In this document: piece after piece, positions 1-8,070 of the stretch
Layout of the letters: each line of letters opens with the position of its first letter
How positions within the stretch are numbered: position 1 is the stretch's first letter
Source: Puniceicoccaceae bacterium
GTDB lineage: Bacteria > Verrucomicrobiota > Verrucomicrobiia > Opitutales > Coraliomargaritaceae
Direction of reading: 5' to 3'
Assembly: GCA_018402305.1 (NCBI GenBank)
Contig: JAGYJE010000010.1
Location: 1-64,000 of the forward strand
Length of the DNA stretch: 64,000 nucleotides
Notes under the pieces: model-generated
Databases searched by the model: none
The model's input: only the letters and a program-made list of their open reading frames with translations
Told to the model about the DNA's origin: nothing
Translations under genes and position numbers: made by a program

Positions 1-1
1 G

Positions 2-244
2 GTCGAGTGGACCGGCCAAAATATCCGTGAGGACAAGCCTGGCTACGTGCCTTTGGGCCTGAAACCGGTATTGGAGCGGTTTCATTTGGATACCGAGCAC
101 TGGGTTCGCAATGTTGAGAGCTACGGCAGTCTTTTTTATCGAATTGCCGGTCCATTGGAGTCGATTGTGGCCCGTGCCCGGGAAAAGGGCCTCAGCTGGC
201 TGCGAGGGCAAAAGGGGAGCCGGGAACTTTATAAGACCCTTTAA
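2..244 (+). CDS. REP-associated tyrosine transposase (RAYT, Y1_Tnp superfamily), C-terminal part
   Basis: The gene is open at the left window edge, so only the last 80 residues are visible. They contain VEWTGQNIREDKPGY and, about 20 residues on, a TEHWVRNVESYG segment followed by FYRIAGPLESI. From memory this matches the conserved C-terminal region of the longer RAYT-type Y1 transposases, which read roughly 'LTGRxIREDKRG...LERL...W...F...FxxAVG'. The catalytic HUH and tyrosine motifs would lie outside the window. RAYTs are thought to mobilise short palindromic REP sequences. A half-copy of the repeat family found throughout this window lies about 200 bp downstream, which suggests (inference) that this enzyme is or was its mobiliser. 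The family call is moderately sure; activity cannot be judged. Confidence 0.6.
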   Translation, partial: VEWTGQNIREDKPGYVPLGLKPVLERFHLDTEHWVRNVESYGSLFYRIAGPLESIVARAREKGLSWLRGQKGSRELYKTL

Positions 245-440
245 AAAGCGGCATAGTTAGGGCCGCAATGAGGGAAGCGTTCAGGGTTTGCGAGGGCATG
301 CTGCATCTCGTGGACCAGAATCCCACCTGAGATGTGGGTAATCCTTGGTGGTGATGGCTCTCTCGGAGGTAGGGTGGGCTATTCCGAGGCTGTCGGCTTA
401 AAATTGACAGATTCGGTGGAGCGGCTTCATGGTCTCCCCA
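245..440. other. Intergenic stretch, nothing recognised
   Basis: No credible reading frame or RNA gene is seen between the RAYT stop and the first half-repeat. After that half-repeat (441-463), bases 464-640 are also non-coding; 'ggcaccgaggcacagaggcg' near 513 vaguely recalls the GxxExxY cassette arm but is too degenerate to call. Confidence 0.4.
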
Positions 441-463
441 AAATAGGGGTGTCTTATAAATTC
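441..463. repeat. Half-copy of the GGACACCCA palindromic repeat
   Basis: The string AATAGGGGTGTCTTATAAA followed by TTC parallels the right arm of the full repeats (AAGTGGGTGTCCTTTAAATT). It may mark the 3' boundary of the RAYT unit. Confidence 0.5.
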
Positions 464-640
464 TAATGGACTGCTGCTATCGGCTCTGAGTTTCACCACC
501 CGCTTACGCTGGAGGCACCGAGGCACAGAGGCGGGTTGGTTAAGAAGCAGGGAAAAGTCAGGGATGCGGTTTTGAGGAGACAGATGGGCTCAAACGTCTC
601 GCGTTGTCATTTCAAGTGAATCACCCCCTCCGAGGATTTT

Positions 641-712
641 GCGGACACCCATACAATGGAGCGAATTCAAGTACGCTCGCCATGCTCTAAAAAGTGGGTG
701 TCCTTTAAATTC
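641..712. repeat. Full GGACACCCA palindromic repeat (REP-like) inside recQ remnant
   Basis: The left arm is CGGACACCCATA at 642 and the right arm is GTGGGTGTCCTTTAAATTC ending at 712. The interior has the family signature CTCGCCATGCTCT. The recQ reading frame stops matching RecQ exactly where the right arm begins. Confidence 0.8.
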
Positions 713-916
713 TATCAAGGGCGAGACCACCACCGTCAAGCCCTCGCGCTGCAAGGCGGGGAGCTGATAACAAAGACTCTTCCCCCCACCCGTCGGCAGA
801 ATGGCCAAGGCGTCCCGCCCGCCCAGCGCCGCCTCCATGATCTCCCGCTGAAGCGGGCGAAAGGCATCGTAGCCGAAAACAGATTTGAGCGGAGTCAGTA
901 GATTCGAGGCAATCAT
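713..916 (-). pseudogene. recQ: recQ helicase remnant (N-terminal 67 residues)
   Basis: Read from the ATG at 916, the frame gives [18 protein letters not shown], then the Walker A region [16 protein letters not shown] and [10 protein letters not shown]. This is the conserved start of ATP-dependent DNA helicase RecQ (motifs 0, I and Ia). After SPLI the frame enters the palindromic repeat and continues as repeat-derived nonsense to a stop at 590. Normal RecQ is about 600 residues, so all of motif II to the HRDC domain is lost. The DNA past the repeat (590-640) does not resemble recQ either, so this is truncation or deletion, not simple insertion. Confidence 0.85.
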
Positions 917-1114
917 AAGACCCAACTGCACATAATATGAACATTTGAGCAACTCTAAATTTGCAAAAATGACCCGAGTGCGATGCGTGCAGGTCAATCG
1001 ACAAGCAAAGTTGATTGGCTGCCGAGGATCTCAAGCGCGGTCAGGTCCATCCAGATCGGTCGCTTGGTTTTCGGTTGATTGCAGCGACCTATTTGATACC
1101 TAAACAGACCTACA
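917..1114. other. Intergenic stretch, nothing recognised
   Basis: A/T-richer sequence between the recQ remnant and the long repeat at 1115. It could contain the old recQ promoter, but no clear -35/-10 pair stands out. Confidence 0.3.
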
Positions 1115-1278
1115 GGGCTTTAATAATAGCCTGTCCCTTAAATTTTCCGTTAAATTTTCCTGAGCTTGTCGAATGGGTCGCGTCGACGTGGGGATGGGGG
1201 CTGGCCCGGGTTGGCCGTCGACCCCGCTGGCGCGGGTTCGCTACGGCCTGTGGTTTGGGGTCGCGTTTCTTTGGCGGA
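1115..1278. repeat. 164-bp dispersed repeat, copy A (partner at 39327-39478)
   Basis: It starts GGGCTTTAATAA.AGCCTGTC and ends GCGTTTCTTTGGCGGA, nearly identical to 39327-39478. Copy A has an extra 12 bp, a duplication of GTTAAATTTTCC, near 1149. The G+C-rich core carries an arm (1215-1245) that forms a 31-bp inverted repeat in copy B. No coding function is apparent. Confidence 0.75.
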
Positions 1279-1288
1279 CGGCATTTTC

Positions 1289-1353
1289 CGGACACCCATA
1301 AAATTAACGAATCCAGGTGCCATCGCCCTGGCCTAAAACTGGGTGCCCTAAAG
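1289..1353. repeat. Degenerate GGACACCCA palindromic repeat
   Basis: The left arm is GGACACCCATAA at 1290 and the diverged right arm is CTGGGTGCCCTAAA at 1340. Interior CGAAT, TCGCC and CTAAAA blocks align with the copies at 641 and 2268. Confidence 0.6.
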
Positions 1354-1432
1354 CCTTTTCTTAAATGCCTCATCTATGTCAATATATTAACAAAAGCTTG
1401 CTTTTTATCGCGATTTCGACCCTATTTTGACA

Positions 1433-1720
1433 ATGATATCACTTTATACGCCCAAAGAGCATGCTCAATTGATCGCTTCTCGCGTTCGGGCGATTCGCCT
1501 CTCAAAGGGAATCAATGTGAAGGAGATTACAGAAAGGTCCGGGGTCAGTTATAGTTCCTACCGTCGCTTTGAACGCACGGGTGAAATTTCCTTTGTGTCG
1601 CTACTCGCAGTCGCTCAGATCTTGGGGCTCGATCTTGAGCTCAATTCGCTTTTCAAGAACATCGAATTTGAAAGCCTGGATCAGATTGATGCCCTGGATA
1701 AAAAGGAGCGGAGGCGATGA
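1433..1720 (+). CDS. XRE-family antitoxin (HipB-like)
   Basis: This 95-residue protein has one helix-turn-helix domain of Cro/C1 type: [20 protein letters not shown], then [14 protein letters not shown] and a LAVAQILGL helix. ATG at 1433 is preferred; an in-frame TTG lies two codons upstream. The stop overlaps the start of the following hipA remnant (ATGA at 1717), the usual layout of hipBA modules in which HipB represses the operon and neutralises HipA. Because the HipA partner is broken, this antitoxin is probably an orphan. It may still repress its own promoter or buffer the intact HipA at 41.8 kb (speculative). Confidence 0.75.
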   Translation: MISLYTPKEHAQLIASRVRAIRLSKGINVKEITERSGVSYSSYRRFERTGEISFVSLLAVAQILGLDLELNSLFKNIEFESLDQIDALDKKERRR

Positions 1721-2267
1721 AGCTCAATGTGCATTTAGGTGACCAAAGGGTTGGGCAGCTTCGATATTTCGAGGGTAGTCATTATTTCGAATATGATGTC
1801 CGATTTCTTCGTGGCGGATTAGAAATTTCCCCCTTCGCTTTACCACTAGAGCGCGGTGTTTCGAAGCACAGTAATTCTGCCTTTTCGACTCTACCTCCTG
1901 TCATTGCCGATTCGCTCCCAGGAAAGTTTGGCCGAACGGTCATCCTGGAATCCTTTATTTTGATCTGGCTCGTCTTGCTGGTATTGAGGTTCCTGAAACC
2001 AAATTGATAACTGATCGCGAGGGTTATAAGCATTTCGCGATCCAGCGCTTTGATCGAAATATCGAGAACCCTAATGAGCGCATCCATTTGCACTCGTTTG
2101 CTGGTTTGATGGGGCTTGATTTTAACGACCCTAATCACGATTATGACTATCTGTTAAGAACAACGCGAGCTATCACTAAAAACGCAGCCCAGGTGGAGCA
2201 ACAATTTCGGCGAATGGTGTTTAATCTATTGGCGAGCGTCCGTGACGATCATGCCAAAGGATTTAGC
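1717..2267 (+). pseudogene. HipA-family kinase toxin, internally deleted and truncated
   Basis: The first frame encodes the HipA N-terminal domain up to PPVIADSLPGKFGR, then loses register near 1950. A second frame picks up at DLARLAGIEVPETK and runs through HFAIQRFDRN, HLHSFAGLMGLDF and RRMVFNLLASVRDDHAK, the catalytic-loop region of HipA. About 75 residues between these blocks are missing. Immediately after DDHAK, where families continue NFSFL, a palindromic repeat begins and the last 80 or so residues are absent. The toxin cannot be functional. Compare the intact hipA at 41755. Confidence 0.85.
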
Positions 2268-2337
2268 GGACACCCATACAATACAGCGAATTCAAGTATG
2301 CTCGCCATGCTCTAAAAAGTGGGTGTCCTTCAAATTC
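2268..2337. repeat. Full GGACACCCA palindromic repeat at the hipA breakpoint
   Basis: The left arm is GGACACCCATACA and the right arm is GTGGGTGTCCTTCAAATTCC. The interior is nearly identical to the copy in recQ (641-712), including GCGAATTCAAGTA and CTCGCCATGCTCTAAAAA. Confidence 0.85.
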
Positions 2338-2459
2338 CAACTGGGTTTCACTGTGGGGCAGCTCGCGCCGCGATAAAGCGCAGCCCGCCATAGCTCGAAG
2401 AGCGACGGCGGGGGTAACAGGGCTAAAGGCTAAAGGGTGCCGCCTTCGACCAGCTCAGG

Positions 2460-3383
2460 CTAAACGCGCCCTTTGCGGCGCACGGCTGCAATCGTCAGTC
2501 CAAGGCAGCCTAAAATCGCAGCGTAAGCCGACGGTTCAGGAATGGGCGCGAGGCTGGAGACGCGGAAGCCGACGGAGTCGGCCTCGCCGGTCGGACTGCC
2601 GAGGCTGCGGTCCGAGGACTGCAGGGCGCCGTCGAAGCTGCTGAACGAGCCGCCCCGATACCCGCGGGCACTAGTGCTCACAATAGCATCATTCCACTCC
2701 CATACGTTGCCCCCTTGGTCGAAGGTGCCGTAATGGCTCGGGTCTGCGGCGTAGGTGCCTACGTCGGTCACCGTGCCCACGCTATTGGCATAGTTCGCAT
2801 CGGTCGTGCTGATGATGTTGCTCTGCGTCGGATACAAGGTGTAGCCGCCGTTCCCATCGTAAAACGCAGCTTTATACCACTCGTCCTCGCTGGCGATGGC
2901 GACGCCGCCGTTGTTCCAGGCCGTCGCGTCGCGCGTGATCGTGTTGTTCGAGATGCCGGTTGCATCCAGCACGTATACGCCTGTCTCGGTGCCGCCTGTT
3001 GTCAGCCAGTTGCTGAAACGCGCCGCATCCCAGAAGCTCACGTAGTTCACTGGCTTGTTGTCGAAGCCGCTCTTCACGCTGTAGGTGAAGCTGCCGGAGG
3101 TGCCTGCGCGGGTGATGCCGCCATGGGTATTGGACCCCATGTTGCTGTTGTAGAGCGAGTGCGTGTCCGTCGCCGCCACCGCATTCAGGAAGGCCGTGTA
3201 TTGGCTGTTCGTCACCTCGTGGGTGCCGATGTGGTAATTGTAGGAGACTGCGCCGTAGCCGGTGCTCTCGTCGTTGACGTTGTTTGCATTGCCGATCAAG
3301 ACAGTGTCGATGACAACGTTAGCGGTGGCAGCCGTGGAAGCGGCCAGGAACGCAGCTGCGAGAAGGGCAATGTGTTTTTTCAT
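2460..3383 (-). CDS. Secreted formylglycine-generating-enzyme-fold protein with PEP-CTERM anchor
   Basis: 307 residues from ATG 3383. A signal peptide (MKKHIALLAAAFLAASTAATA) is followed by an FGE/SUMF1-type domain: YHIGTHEVTNSQYTAFLNA, NYVSFWDAARFSNWL, ASEDEWYKAAFYDG, YGTFDQGGNVWEW, RGYRGGSF and VGFRV. The C terminus is a PEP-CTERM signal (PEPSAYAAILGCLG, a hydrophobic segment, then RRKGR) of the type recognised by exosortases, so the protein should be exported and processed at the envelope. The active-site cysteines of true sulfatase-activating FGE are not evident. Such domains in this phylum are often structural or sugar-binding (family knowledge), so enzyme activity is not claimed. An upstream in-frame extension to 3572 lacks coding character. 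Confidence 0.85.
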   Translation of the reverse strand: MKKHIALLAAAFLAASTAATANVVIDTVLIGNANNVNDESTGYGAVSYNYHIGTHEVTNSQYTAFLNAVAATDTHSLYNSNMGSNTHGGITRAGTSGSFTYSVKSGFDNKPVNYVSFWDAARFSNWLTTGGTETGVYVLDATGISNNTITRDATAWNNGGVAIASEDEWYKAAFYDGNGGYTLYPTQSNIISTTDANYANSVGTVTDVGTYAADPSHYGTFDQGGNVWEWNDAIVSTSARGYRGGSFSSFDGALQSSDRSLGSPTGEADSVGFRVSSLAPIPEPSAYAAILGCLGLTIAAVRRKGRV

Positions 3384-3694
3384 AGTGATGTGTTTTTGAT
3401 GATTATGGTTTTCAACGCCGATTTTTTGTCGGTACAAAGGAGGGGGGGGCAAGTGTAAAACCAGGGGATTGTGAAAATTTGTTACACTGTAAAACGCTCG
3501 CAGACTGGGTGTCTTGTTTTGTCTTTTGTTGTGTCGTATGGGGTCTTCTGAGCTACCGCCATGCTTTAGCAAAGCGGGTCCGCATGGGGCGGTGTTTTCT
3601 TCGGTTGACTCCTGTCAAGGCGGGTGAGTGCTCGCTGATCCCGACGGGAGCGGTTGCGGCCAATCTTCTTAGCCTGAGTGAGCAGCTAGCCGAA
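3384..3694. other. Upstream region of the FGE-like gene, no gene seen
   Basis: It contains a run of G (about 3441-3450) and presumably the promoter of the minus-strand gene. The short plus-strand frame at 3479-3727 looks spurious. Confidence 0.35.
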
Positions 3695-3826
3695 AACAGG
3701 AATAAATGCCTTCATTTTAGGCATTAAAAATGGCTAGGAACTCGACATTTGAAGAATTCAGTCTCGCGCAGAGGCGCAGTGGCGCAGAGGTTTTAGTGGA
3801 TGGATAAGGTTCACTCAGAAGTCAGG
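3695..3826 (+). repeat. GxxExxY-cassette end, inverted partner of 12910-13041
   Basis: This 132-bp block runs from AACAGGAATAAATGCC through GCGCAGAGGCGCAGTGG to TTCACTCAGAAGTCAGG. It is the outer arm and gene start (ATGGAT) of a GxxExxY cassette, cut after two or three codons. The same block occurs in opposite orientation at 12910-13041, so the two bracket the secretion/pilus cluster. The terminal ACAAATTTTTTCC is missing here. Confidence 0.8.
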
Positions 3827-3874
3827 GGTGGAACTGTAGCCCGGTGGCCAACTCGGCAGCGACCTAGAAATACC

Positions 3875-4708
3875 TTAATTCGCTTCCTTGATTTCCTTGG
3901 TTCGCAACTCGTATTCGTTTTTGGCGGCATCGACAAGTATCACCCAGTCATAGTCTGCACCCTCGTGGATTTGATCCAGGCCCAAGCTTGGATTTCGATA
4001 GACGAGATCACCCTGCCGGTAGAATTCCCTTGTCTGCCCGGCCACTTCAATCAAGGCACTGTTTTGGGCGCTGTTTCCGGGGGATGTACTTCCATCTACA
4101 TCAGCCTCCGGATTTTCCGCACTGACTCCCTTGAGCTGCATTTCCCTCAATACAGCCTCCACTTTTACCCTTTGCTCTTCGGGCGTCCTGGGGCTTTCCG
4201 CGATACCGAAGGTGGGTATATAGACAACCCGCCCATCTTCCAAATAAATTTCATCGCCGACGCGTTTGCGGACAGGCATATTGAGCACGTTATTGAAAAC
4301 GGCAAAAAACCCATCCCGATCGAGACCGAGATCTGAGGTGATGGTGGCCTCAAAGGTCTCTCTGTCCACAACCACTTTTTCTTCGGATAGTCGCACCTCG
4401 GTCATCTTTGGAATTGATTCTCTATTAAAGTCATAGTCCGCAACAAAGGGCTCGTTTTTAATCATACTCTCTCGAATCCAATTCGATGTAAGCCAGCGAT
4501 CACCCATCAACCGCCGCATCATCAGGGCACTACCCTCATCTGATTCGTCCGGCGGGGAGACGAGCTCCAAAGAGCTGGATGTCACCACGGGCCGGTTAAA
4601 AAGCTTAGACGCGAGGAAATCAAAAAAGCCATAGCGATAGCCGCCCCAAAACAAAGCAACCAGGGTCAATGGAATAACGATCTTGGGATTATTCAGATAC
4701 TCACGCAT
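3875..4708 (-). CDS. Bitopic membrane protein at the end of the secretion/pilus operon, unknown
   Basis: 277 residues. One N-terminal membrane segment (IVIPLTLVALFWGGYRYGFF, about residues 10-30) precedes a long soluble, probably periplasmic, part with acidic linkers (for example GVSAENPEADVDGSTSPGN) and a C-terminal domain ending AKNEYELRTKEIKEAN. I do not recognise the domain. Position and topology suggest a role like GspC or PilP, which link the inner-membrane platform to an outer-membrane secretin (inference from context only). Its ATG overlaps the stop of the upstream GspM/PilO-like gene (TAATG at 4706-4710), so translation is probably coupled. It is the last gene of the eight-gene run. 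Confidence 0.75.
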   Translation of the reverse strand: MREYLNNPKIVIPLTLVALFWGGYRYGFFDFLASKLFNRPVVTSSSLELVSPPDESDEGSALMMRRLMGDRWLTSNWIRESMIKNEPFVADYDFNRESIPKMTEVRLSEEKVVVDRETFEATITSDLGLDRDGFFAVFNNVLNMPVRKRVGDEIYLEDGRVVYIPTFGIAESPRTPEEQRVKVEAVLREMQLKGVSAENPEADVDGSTSPGNSAQNSALIEVAGQTREFYRQGDLVYRNPSLGLDQIHEGADYDWVILVDAAKNEYELRTKEIKEAN

Positions 4709-5361
4709 TAGATCGACTCCTTTTCTGACTCTTTTTCTGACTCGTCAGCAGAATCCACGTCACGAAGTGGCATGAAGATGGAAGCTTCCAGACGATACCC
4801 CGCATCGAGACGAGAGAGTTGAATGCGCTGATACTCCTTGGTCGGGGGTCGAACCCACATGAATCGCATCGCTTGAGTTGCTGAATAGAGCGGGAGAAAT
4901 GGTTCGCCAGCTGCATTGGTCTGCGACAGAGAAACCGCTTCGATTTGAAGCATGACGGCTCGCAGCTCAGGACCCGCGCCGCTGCCCGCCTCTGCCTCCG
5001 GCTTATCATCGTCCAGCAAGATGGCCTCCGACCGCTCGAGTTGCCAGCCATGCGCCCTGAGGGAGGACTCTAGGAGGCTGGAAAGCGTCTCGCTCTCCAA
5101 TTCATCAGCGGCAAGAAAGTCCTGATTAAACAGGGCATACCTTTTTGCCAGGTCGACCATCTCCACTTCGACCAAATCCTTCTCGAGCCCCTTGGCTTTT
5201 TGCTTGAGCTGCATGAGTGCCGCCTGCTTGCGTGCGAAGGACTGCTCGACCGGCTTATACTGGCCGCCAATGTAGACCAGTAAGCCGATGGCTATGCAGA
5301 GGAGCGCGAGGACAGGATACGCGGCGATGACATTGTAAATTTTAAAAAGACGCTTGCGCAT
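4708..5361 (-). CDS. GspM/PilO-like inner-membrane assembly protein
   Basis: 217 residues starting at ATG 5361 (MRKRLFKIYNVIAAYPVLA). The topology is a short cytoplasmic tail, one membrane helix (about residues 12-32), a coiled coil (FARKQAALMQLKQKAKGLEK) and a periplasmic alpha/beta domain. This is the build of GspM/PilO proteins, which pair with GspL/PilN to hold the assembly ATPase and pseudopilins. Sequence similarity is weak as usual for the family, so the assignment rests on topology and operon position: directly downstream of the GspL/PilMN-like gene, with a TAATG overlap to the next gene. The acidic repeat DESEKESEKES at the C terminus is unusual. Confidence 0.6.
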   Translation of the reverse strand: MRKRLFKIYNVIAAYPVLALLCIAIGLLVYIGGQYKPVEQSFARKQAALMQLKQKAKGLEKDLVEVEMVDLAKRYALFNQDFLAADELESETLSSLLESSLRAHGWQLERSEAILLDDDKPEAEAGSGAGPELRAVMLQIEAVSLSQTNAAGEPFLPLYSATQAMRFMWVRPPTKEYQRIQLSRLDAGYRLEASIFMPLRDVDSADESEKESEKESI

Positions 5362-5374
5362 GATAATTTGGGAG

Positions 5375-6757
5375 CTAGCGGGACTGCAGGGACAAATTGA
5401 CTGTGAACTTGCGGAGGGCCCCGCGCTGGCTGGCAAAGCGCGAATTACCCGAGGCGCTCTCGAAAGCGATTTCCGGCTCTTCGAGGCCCCATCCCCGTTT
5501 TTGCAGGCCGTCATACATTTTCTTAATCTCGGCACTGAGGTCCAGATCTGCGGTCAGCGGACGTCCGGATAGGGTGAAATAGGCCTTGCCCCCGAGCGGA
5601 TCGATGCGCCCCTCATAGCTATCGAGTTCCAAGAACTGCGGCAGCGAATTTGACAGGGCGTGGAGCATAACCAGCAGAGGCGACGGGACCGGGGCGTCCT
5701 CCTTCATCGTTTCGCGCCCCTCACTGAATTCGATGACATCGAGGTAGGCCGCCTTTGCTTGTAAGCCGCGTTGAAGTGCCCGCACGACGGCTTCTTGCTT
5801 CCCGATCTCGGTTTGTACCTCACCCGAGCGCAGCTCCAGGTCTTTCTTCTTTTCGATTCGGGGCAGGGTGTAGTCGAGCGTCAGAAGTAAAAGGACGGCG
5901 AGCAGGGCAAAGGCCCGGTGCCGGATGCGCTGAAAACTTTGGCGCCTTTTTTCCGCGGGCAGAACCAAACTAAGCTGGGGGTCGGCTTTTTGTCGGCAGA
6001 GGGCCCCCACAAGGGCTGCGTCGCCTCCAAGGGCCACGTCGCCTCCAAGGGCCGCGTCGCCTCCAAGGGCCACGTCATTGCGGGCAGCCTGGGGCTCTGC
6101 GGGCAACTCGGGGGTCAGGGCAAACTCCTGCTCGACAAAGAGCACGAGGCGGCGAAGACCGGCCTCCAGCTCTTCGGGGCCCGGCTCCGAGTGATCAAGA
6201 CGGTTAAAAAAGAGCAACTTGCCTGCTGCGTCGCGGGCGATGAGGTAGCCCGCATCTCCGATTCCCTGAAATTGGATAAAGGGTCCCGCGGCTTGACGGT
6301 CGGGCCCACCGAGCCGGGCCAGTGCCAGGGGCAGGCTGTAGAGGCCCTCCAAAACGACCCCGCTTCTCTGGGCCCATTGCGTAACGGCCTTCGAGATGGG
6401 CTCCGGGAGGCTGCTCATGAGAAAGAACTGCTGCGCCGCCTCCGTCTCCAAATCCATATGCTGGGCGACCCAGACCCGCGGCTCATCGCCATACATTTTC
6501 AGTTGCCGCTGCCGAAGCAATTGCCTGCGCAATTTTGGGGATAGCTTGGGGACACGCTCGACGTGGTGGTCCAGTTCCGGCAAGTCGACGTAGACGCGTA
6601 GATGGGTTATCTTAAAAGCATCCATCACGGCCTCCAGGCCGGCCAGCAAGCCCGATACATCCACCGCGCTGAACTCTTCAAGGAGCTGCGCATCCGAGCC
6701 CTTGGCCCGCCAAACGCGAACCGTCCTTTGATCCCAAATAATACGAATACGTGCCAT
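5375..6757 (-). CDS. GspL/PilM-PilN-like assembly protein
   Basis: 460 residues. The N-terminal ~240 residues form a soluble actin-like PilM/GspL-type region (MARIRIIWDQRTVRVWRAKG, then VYVDLPELDHHVERVPKLSP). A low-complexity linker of three ALGGD(V/A) units follows, then a membrane helix (FALLAVLLLLTLDY), a coiled coil and a PilN-like periplasmic part (SLPQFLELDSYEGRIDPLGG). In type II secretion GspL bridges cytoplasmic GspE to periplasmic GspM; in pili PilM and PilN are separate, so this resembles the GspL arrangement. Downstream spacing to the GspM/PilO-like gene is 13 bp. The linker is encoded by an 18-bp tandem repeat, a likely site of length variation. Confidence 0.65.
   Translation of the reverse strand: MARIRIIWDQRTVRVWRAKGSDAQLLEEFSAVDVSGLLAGLEAVMDAFKITHLRVYVDLPELDHHVERVPKLSPKLRRQLLRQRQLKMYGDEPRVWVAQHMDLETEAAQQFFLMSSLPEPISKAVTQWAQRSGVVLEGLYSLPLALARLGGPDRQAAGPFIQFQGIGDAGYLIARDAAGKLLFFNRLDHSEPGPEELEAGLRRLVLFVEQEFALTPELPAEPQAARNDVALGGDAALGGDVALGGDAALVGALCRQKADPQLSLVLPAEKRRQSFQRIRHRAFALLAVLLLLTLDYTLPRIEKKKDLELRSGEVQTEIGKQEAVVRALQRGLQAKAAYLDVIEFSEGRETMKEDAPVPSPLLVMLHALSNSLPQFLELDSYEGRIDPLGGKAYFTLSGRPLTADLDLSAEIKKMYDGLQKRGWGLEEPEIAFESASGNSRFASQRGALRKFTVNLSLQSR
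6016..6075. repeat. 18-bp tandem repeat, three units, inside the GspL-like gene
   Basis: On the plus strand the unit reads GCCTCCAAGGGCC(A/G)CGTC. Units are nearly identical and keep frame, encoding repeated ALGGDV/A in the linker before the membrane helix. Confidence 0.85.
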
Positions 6758-6769
6758 GCTTAGAAGACT

Positions 6770-8062
6770 TTAATACTGCCACTGCAAGCCGTCGAAACGC
6801 AGCGTGCTGAAGGGTTTGTCGATGGTGAAAATGCCGACTTCGGACTCCCCCCAGGGCTCTCCAAGTAATAATTCCTGACCAAATAGGAAATAAAGTTTAT
6901 CAGAATAAATCGTAGCGCTTTCAGGGTTTAAATTTCTCGTCTCGGTTGTATTACTTGAATTAATGAGTGCCAGAGGCGCCAGCTCTGTTAATTGAAGGTC
7001 AAGCTCAACTTCACGAAGAGTAATCGTTTGCTCACCATCTTGATTAACGTTTACCTCATTACCTTCGACCCGAATAAGCGGCGGATTGTCATCGTCCACA
7101 GATGCGTCCATTATAATACCACGCTGGCTTAGAACCACGCCATCGACACGGGTGGTGAAATTGGGAGGGTTATTACTAACACTCACGTGACTGGTCTGTA
7201 GGATAACGTCCGCGCCGACGACATTCTCTGTATACGCATAGACGCTGCCGCGCGCCCAATCTCCTGAAAGATTGCCAAAGTTTTCACCGCTCGCTTCCAA
7301 AATCGCCCGACGATTTTCAATCACCACGGTCGACACCCAATCCCGCAGATCGATGCGTTGCACGTTCAGCTCCGGGGCGCGACCGGTCCAGGCGGCTGCA
7401 CTTAGGCCGTAGTTAGCCCATACGCCCGTCGCTGGGGTCGCGGGGTCGCCATCATTGCCGATCGCCCAGTCATCCCAGAGGGCGTCAAATTGGTTGGTTG
7501 TCAAACTGTCGGGCAGCGGAAGGTCCGAACTGCTGGTAGAGACCAGGAGGAGTCGAAGCTTCTTCGGATCCTGCGGATCCGACAGCCATGGAGTTCCATC
7601 TTCTTTATCGCCGGTCACTTCAAAGAAACCCTGCCCTGCCCAGGCGGGTTCCGCGAAATACAGTTTACGGGTATTGTCTGAGCCGGGGCGCGCGCCGAGC
7701 GGGTAGCGCACCGTGTTGGCGCTGCCCCCACCGTGGCGGGCGGCCAGATTCCACCAGAAGGCAGCATTGGCAGCATTGCCATCTGTCGCCGCGGTAGCGG
7801 CGTTTTGGTCGTCAGGGAAGCGTTGCTCGCGCAAGATACCGCGCTTAAGGGCCTCGGCGATTTTTGGGAGCTCGGCGCCTTCGTTGACTGAGCGCTGCAC
7901 CTGAATGAGATCGATGGTACTGGGCAGAACAGCGGCGGCGAGTATGGCGATAACCACCATCACCCCGATCAACTCGAGCAGGGTGAACCCGGAGCGGCGG
8001 CTCCGTCCCCCGGGGCGGCTTGGCTCCGTCCGCTGCGGTTGCGATTTAAGGATGAAAGTCAT
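6770..8062 (-). CDS. Large prepilin-type protein
   Basis: 430 residues from ATG 8062. A positively charged leader (PSRPGGRSRRSG) precedes FTLLELIGVMVVIAILAAA, a class III prepilin signal: cleavage after G by a prepilin peptidase, then N-methylation of F, with Glu at +5. The remaining ~380 residues are far longer than a normal pilin and would form a large globular head. They contain a right-handed-repeat-like stretch with Asn/Thr-rich segments near 250-350. It may be a minor pilin or a GspK-like tip protein (inference). It lies 9 bp before the next prepilin gene in the operon, so it belongs to the pseudopilin set of this machine. Confidence 0.8.
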   Translation of the reverse strand: MTFILKSQPQRTEPSRPGGRSRRSGFTLLELIGVMVVIAILAAAVLPSTIDLIQVQRSVNEGAELPKIAEALKRGILREQRFPDDQNAATAATDGNAANAAFWWNLAARHGGGSANTVRYPLGARPGSDNTRKLYFAEPAWAGQGFFEVTGDKEDGTPWLSDPQDPKKLRLLLVSTSSSDLPLPDSLTTNQFDALWDDWAIGNDGDPATPATGVWANYGLSAAAWTGRAPELNVQRIDLRDWVSTVVIENRRAILEASGENFGNLSGDWARGSVYAYTENVVGADVILQTSHVSVSNNPPNFTTRVDGVVLSQRGIIMDASVDDDNPPLIRVEGNEVNVNQDGEQTITLREVELDLQLTELAPLALINSSNTTETRNLNPESATIYSDKLYFLFGQELLLGEPWGESEVGIFTIDKPFSTLRFDGLQWQY

Positions 8063-8070
8063 AGAGCGAT

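Noticed and set aside
1015..1554. 179-codon plus-strand frame
   Set aside because: It runs through the dispersed repeat and a palindromic repeat and overlaps the XRE antitoxin in another frame; no family features.
3479..3727. 82-codon plus-strand frame with hydrophobic start
   Set aside because: It runs into the GxxExxY cassette end, lacks domain features and sits in the promoter region of the FGE-like gene.
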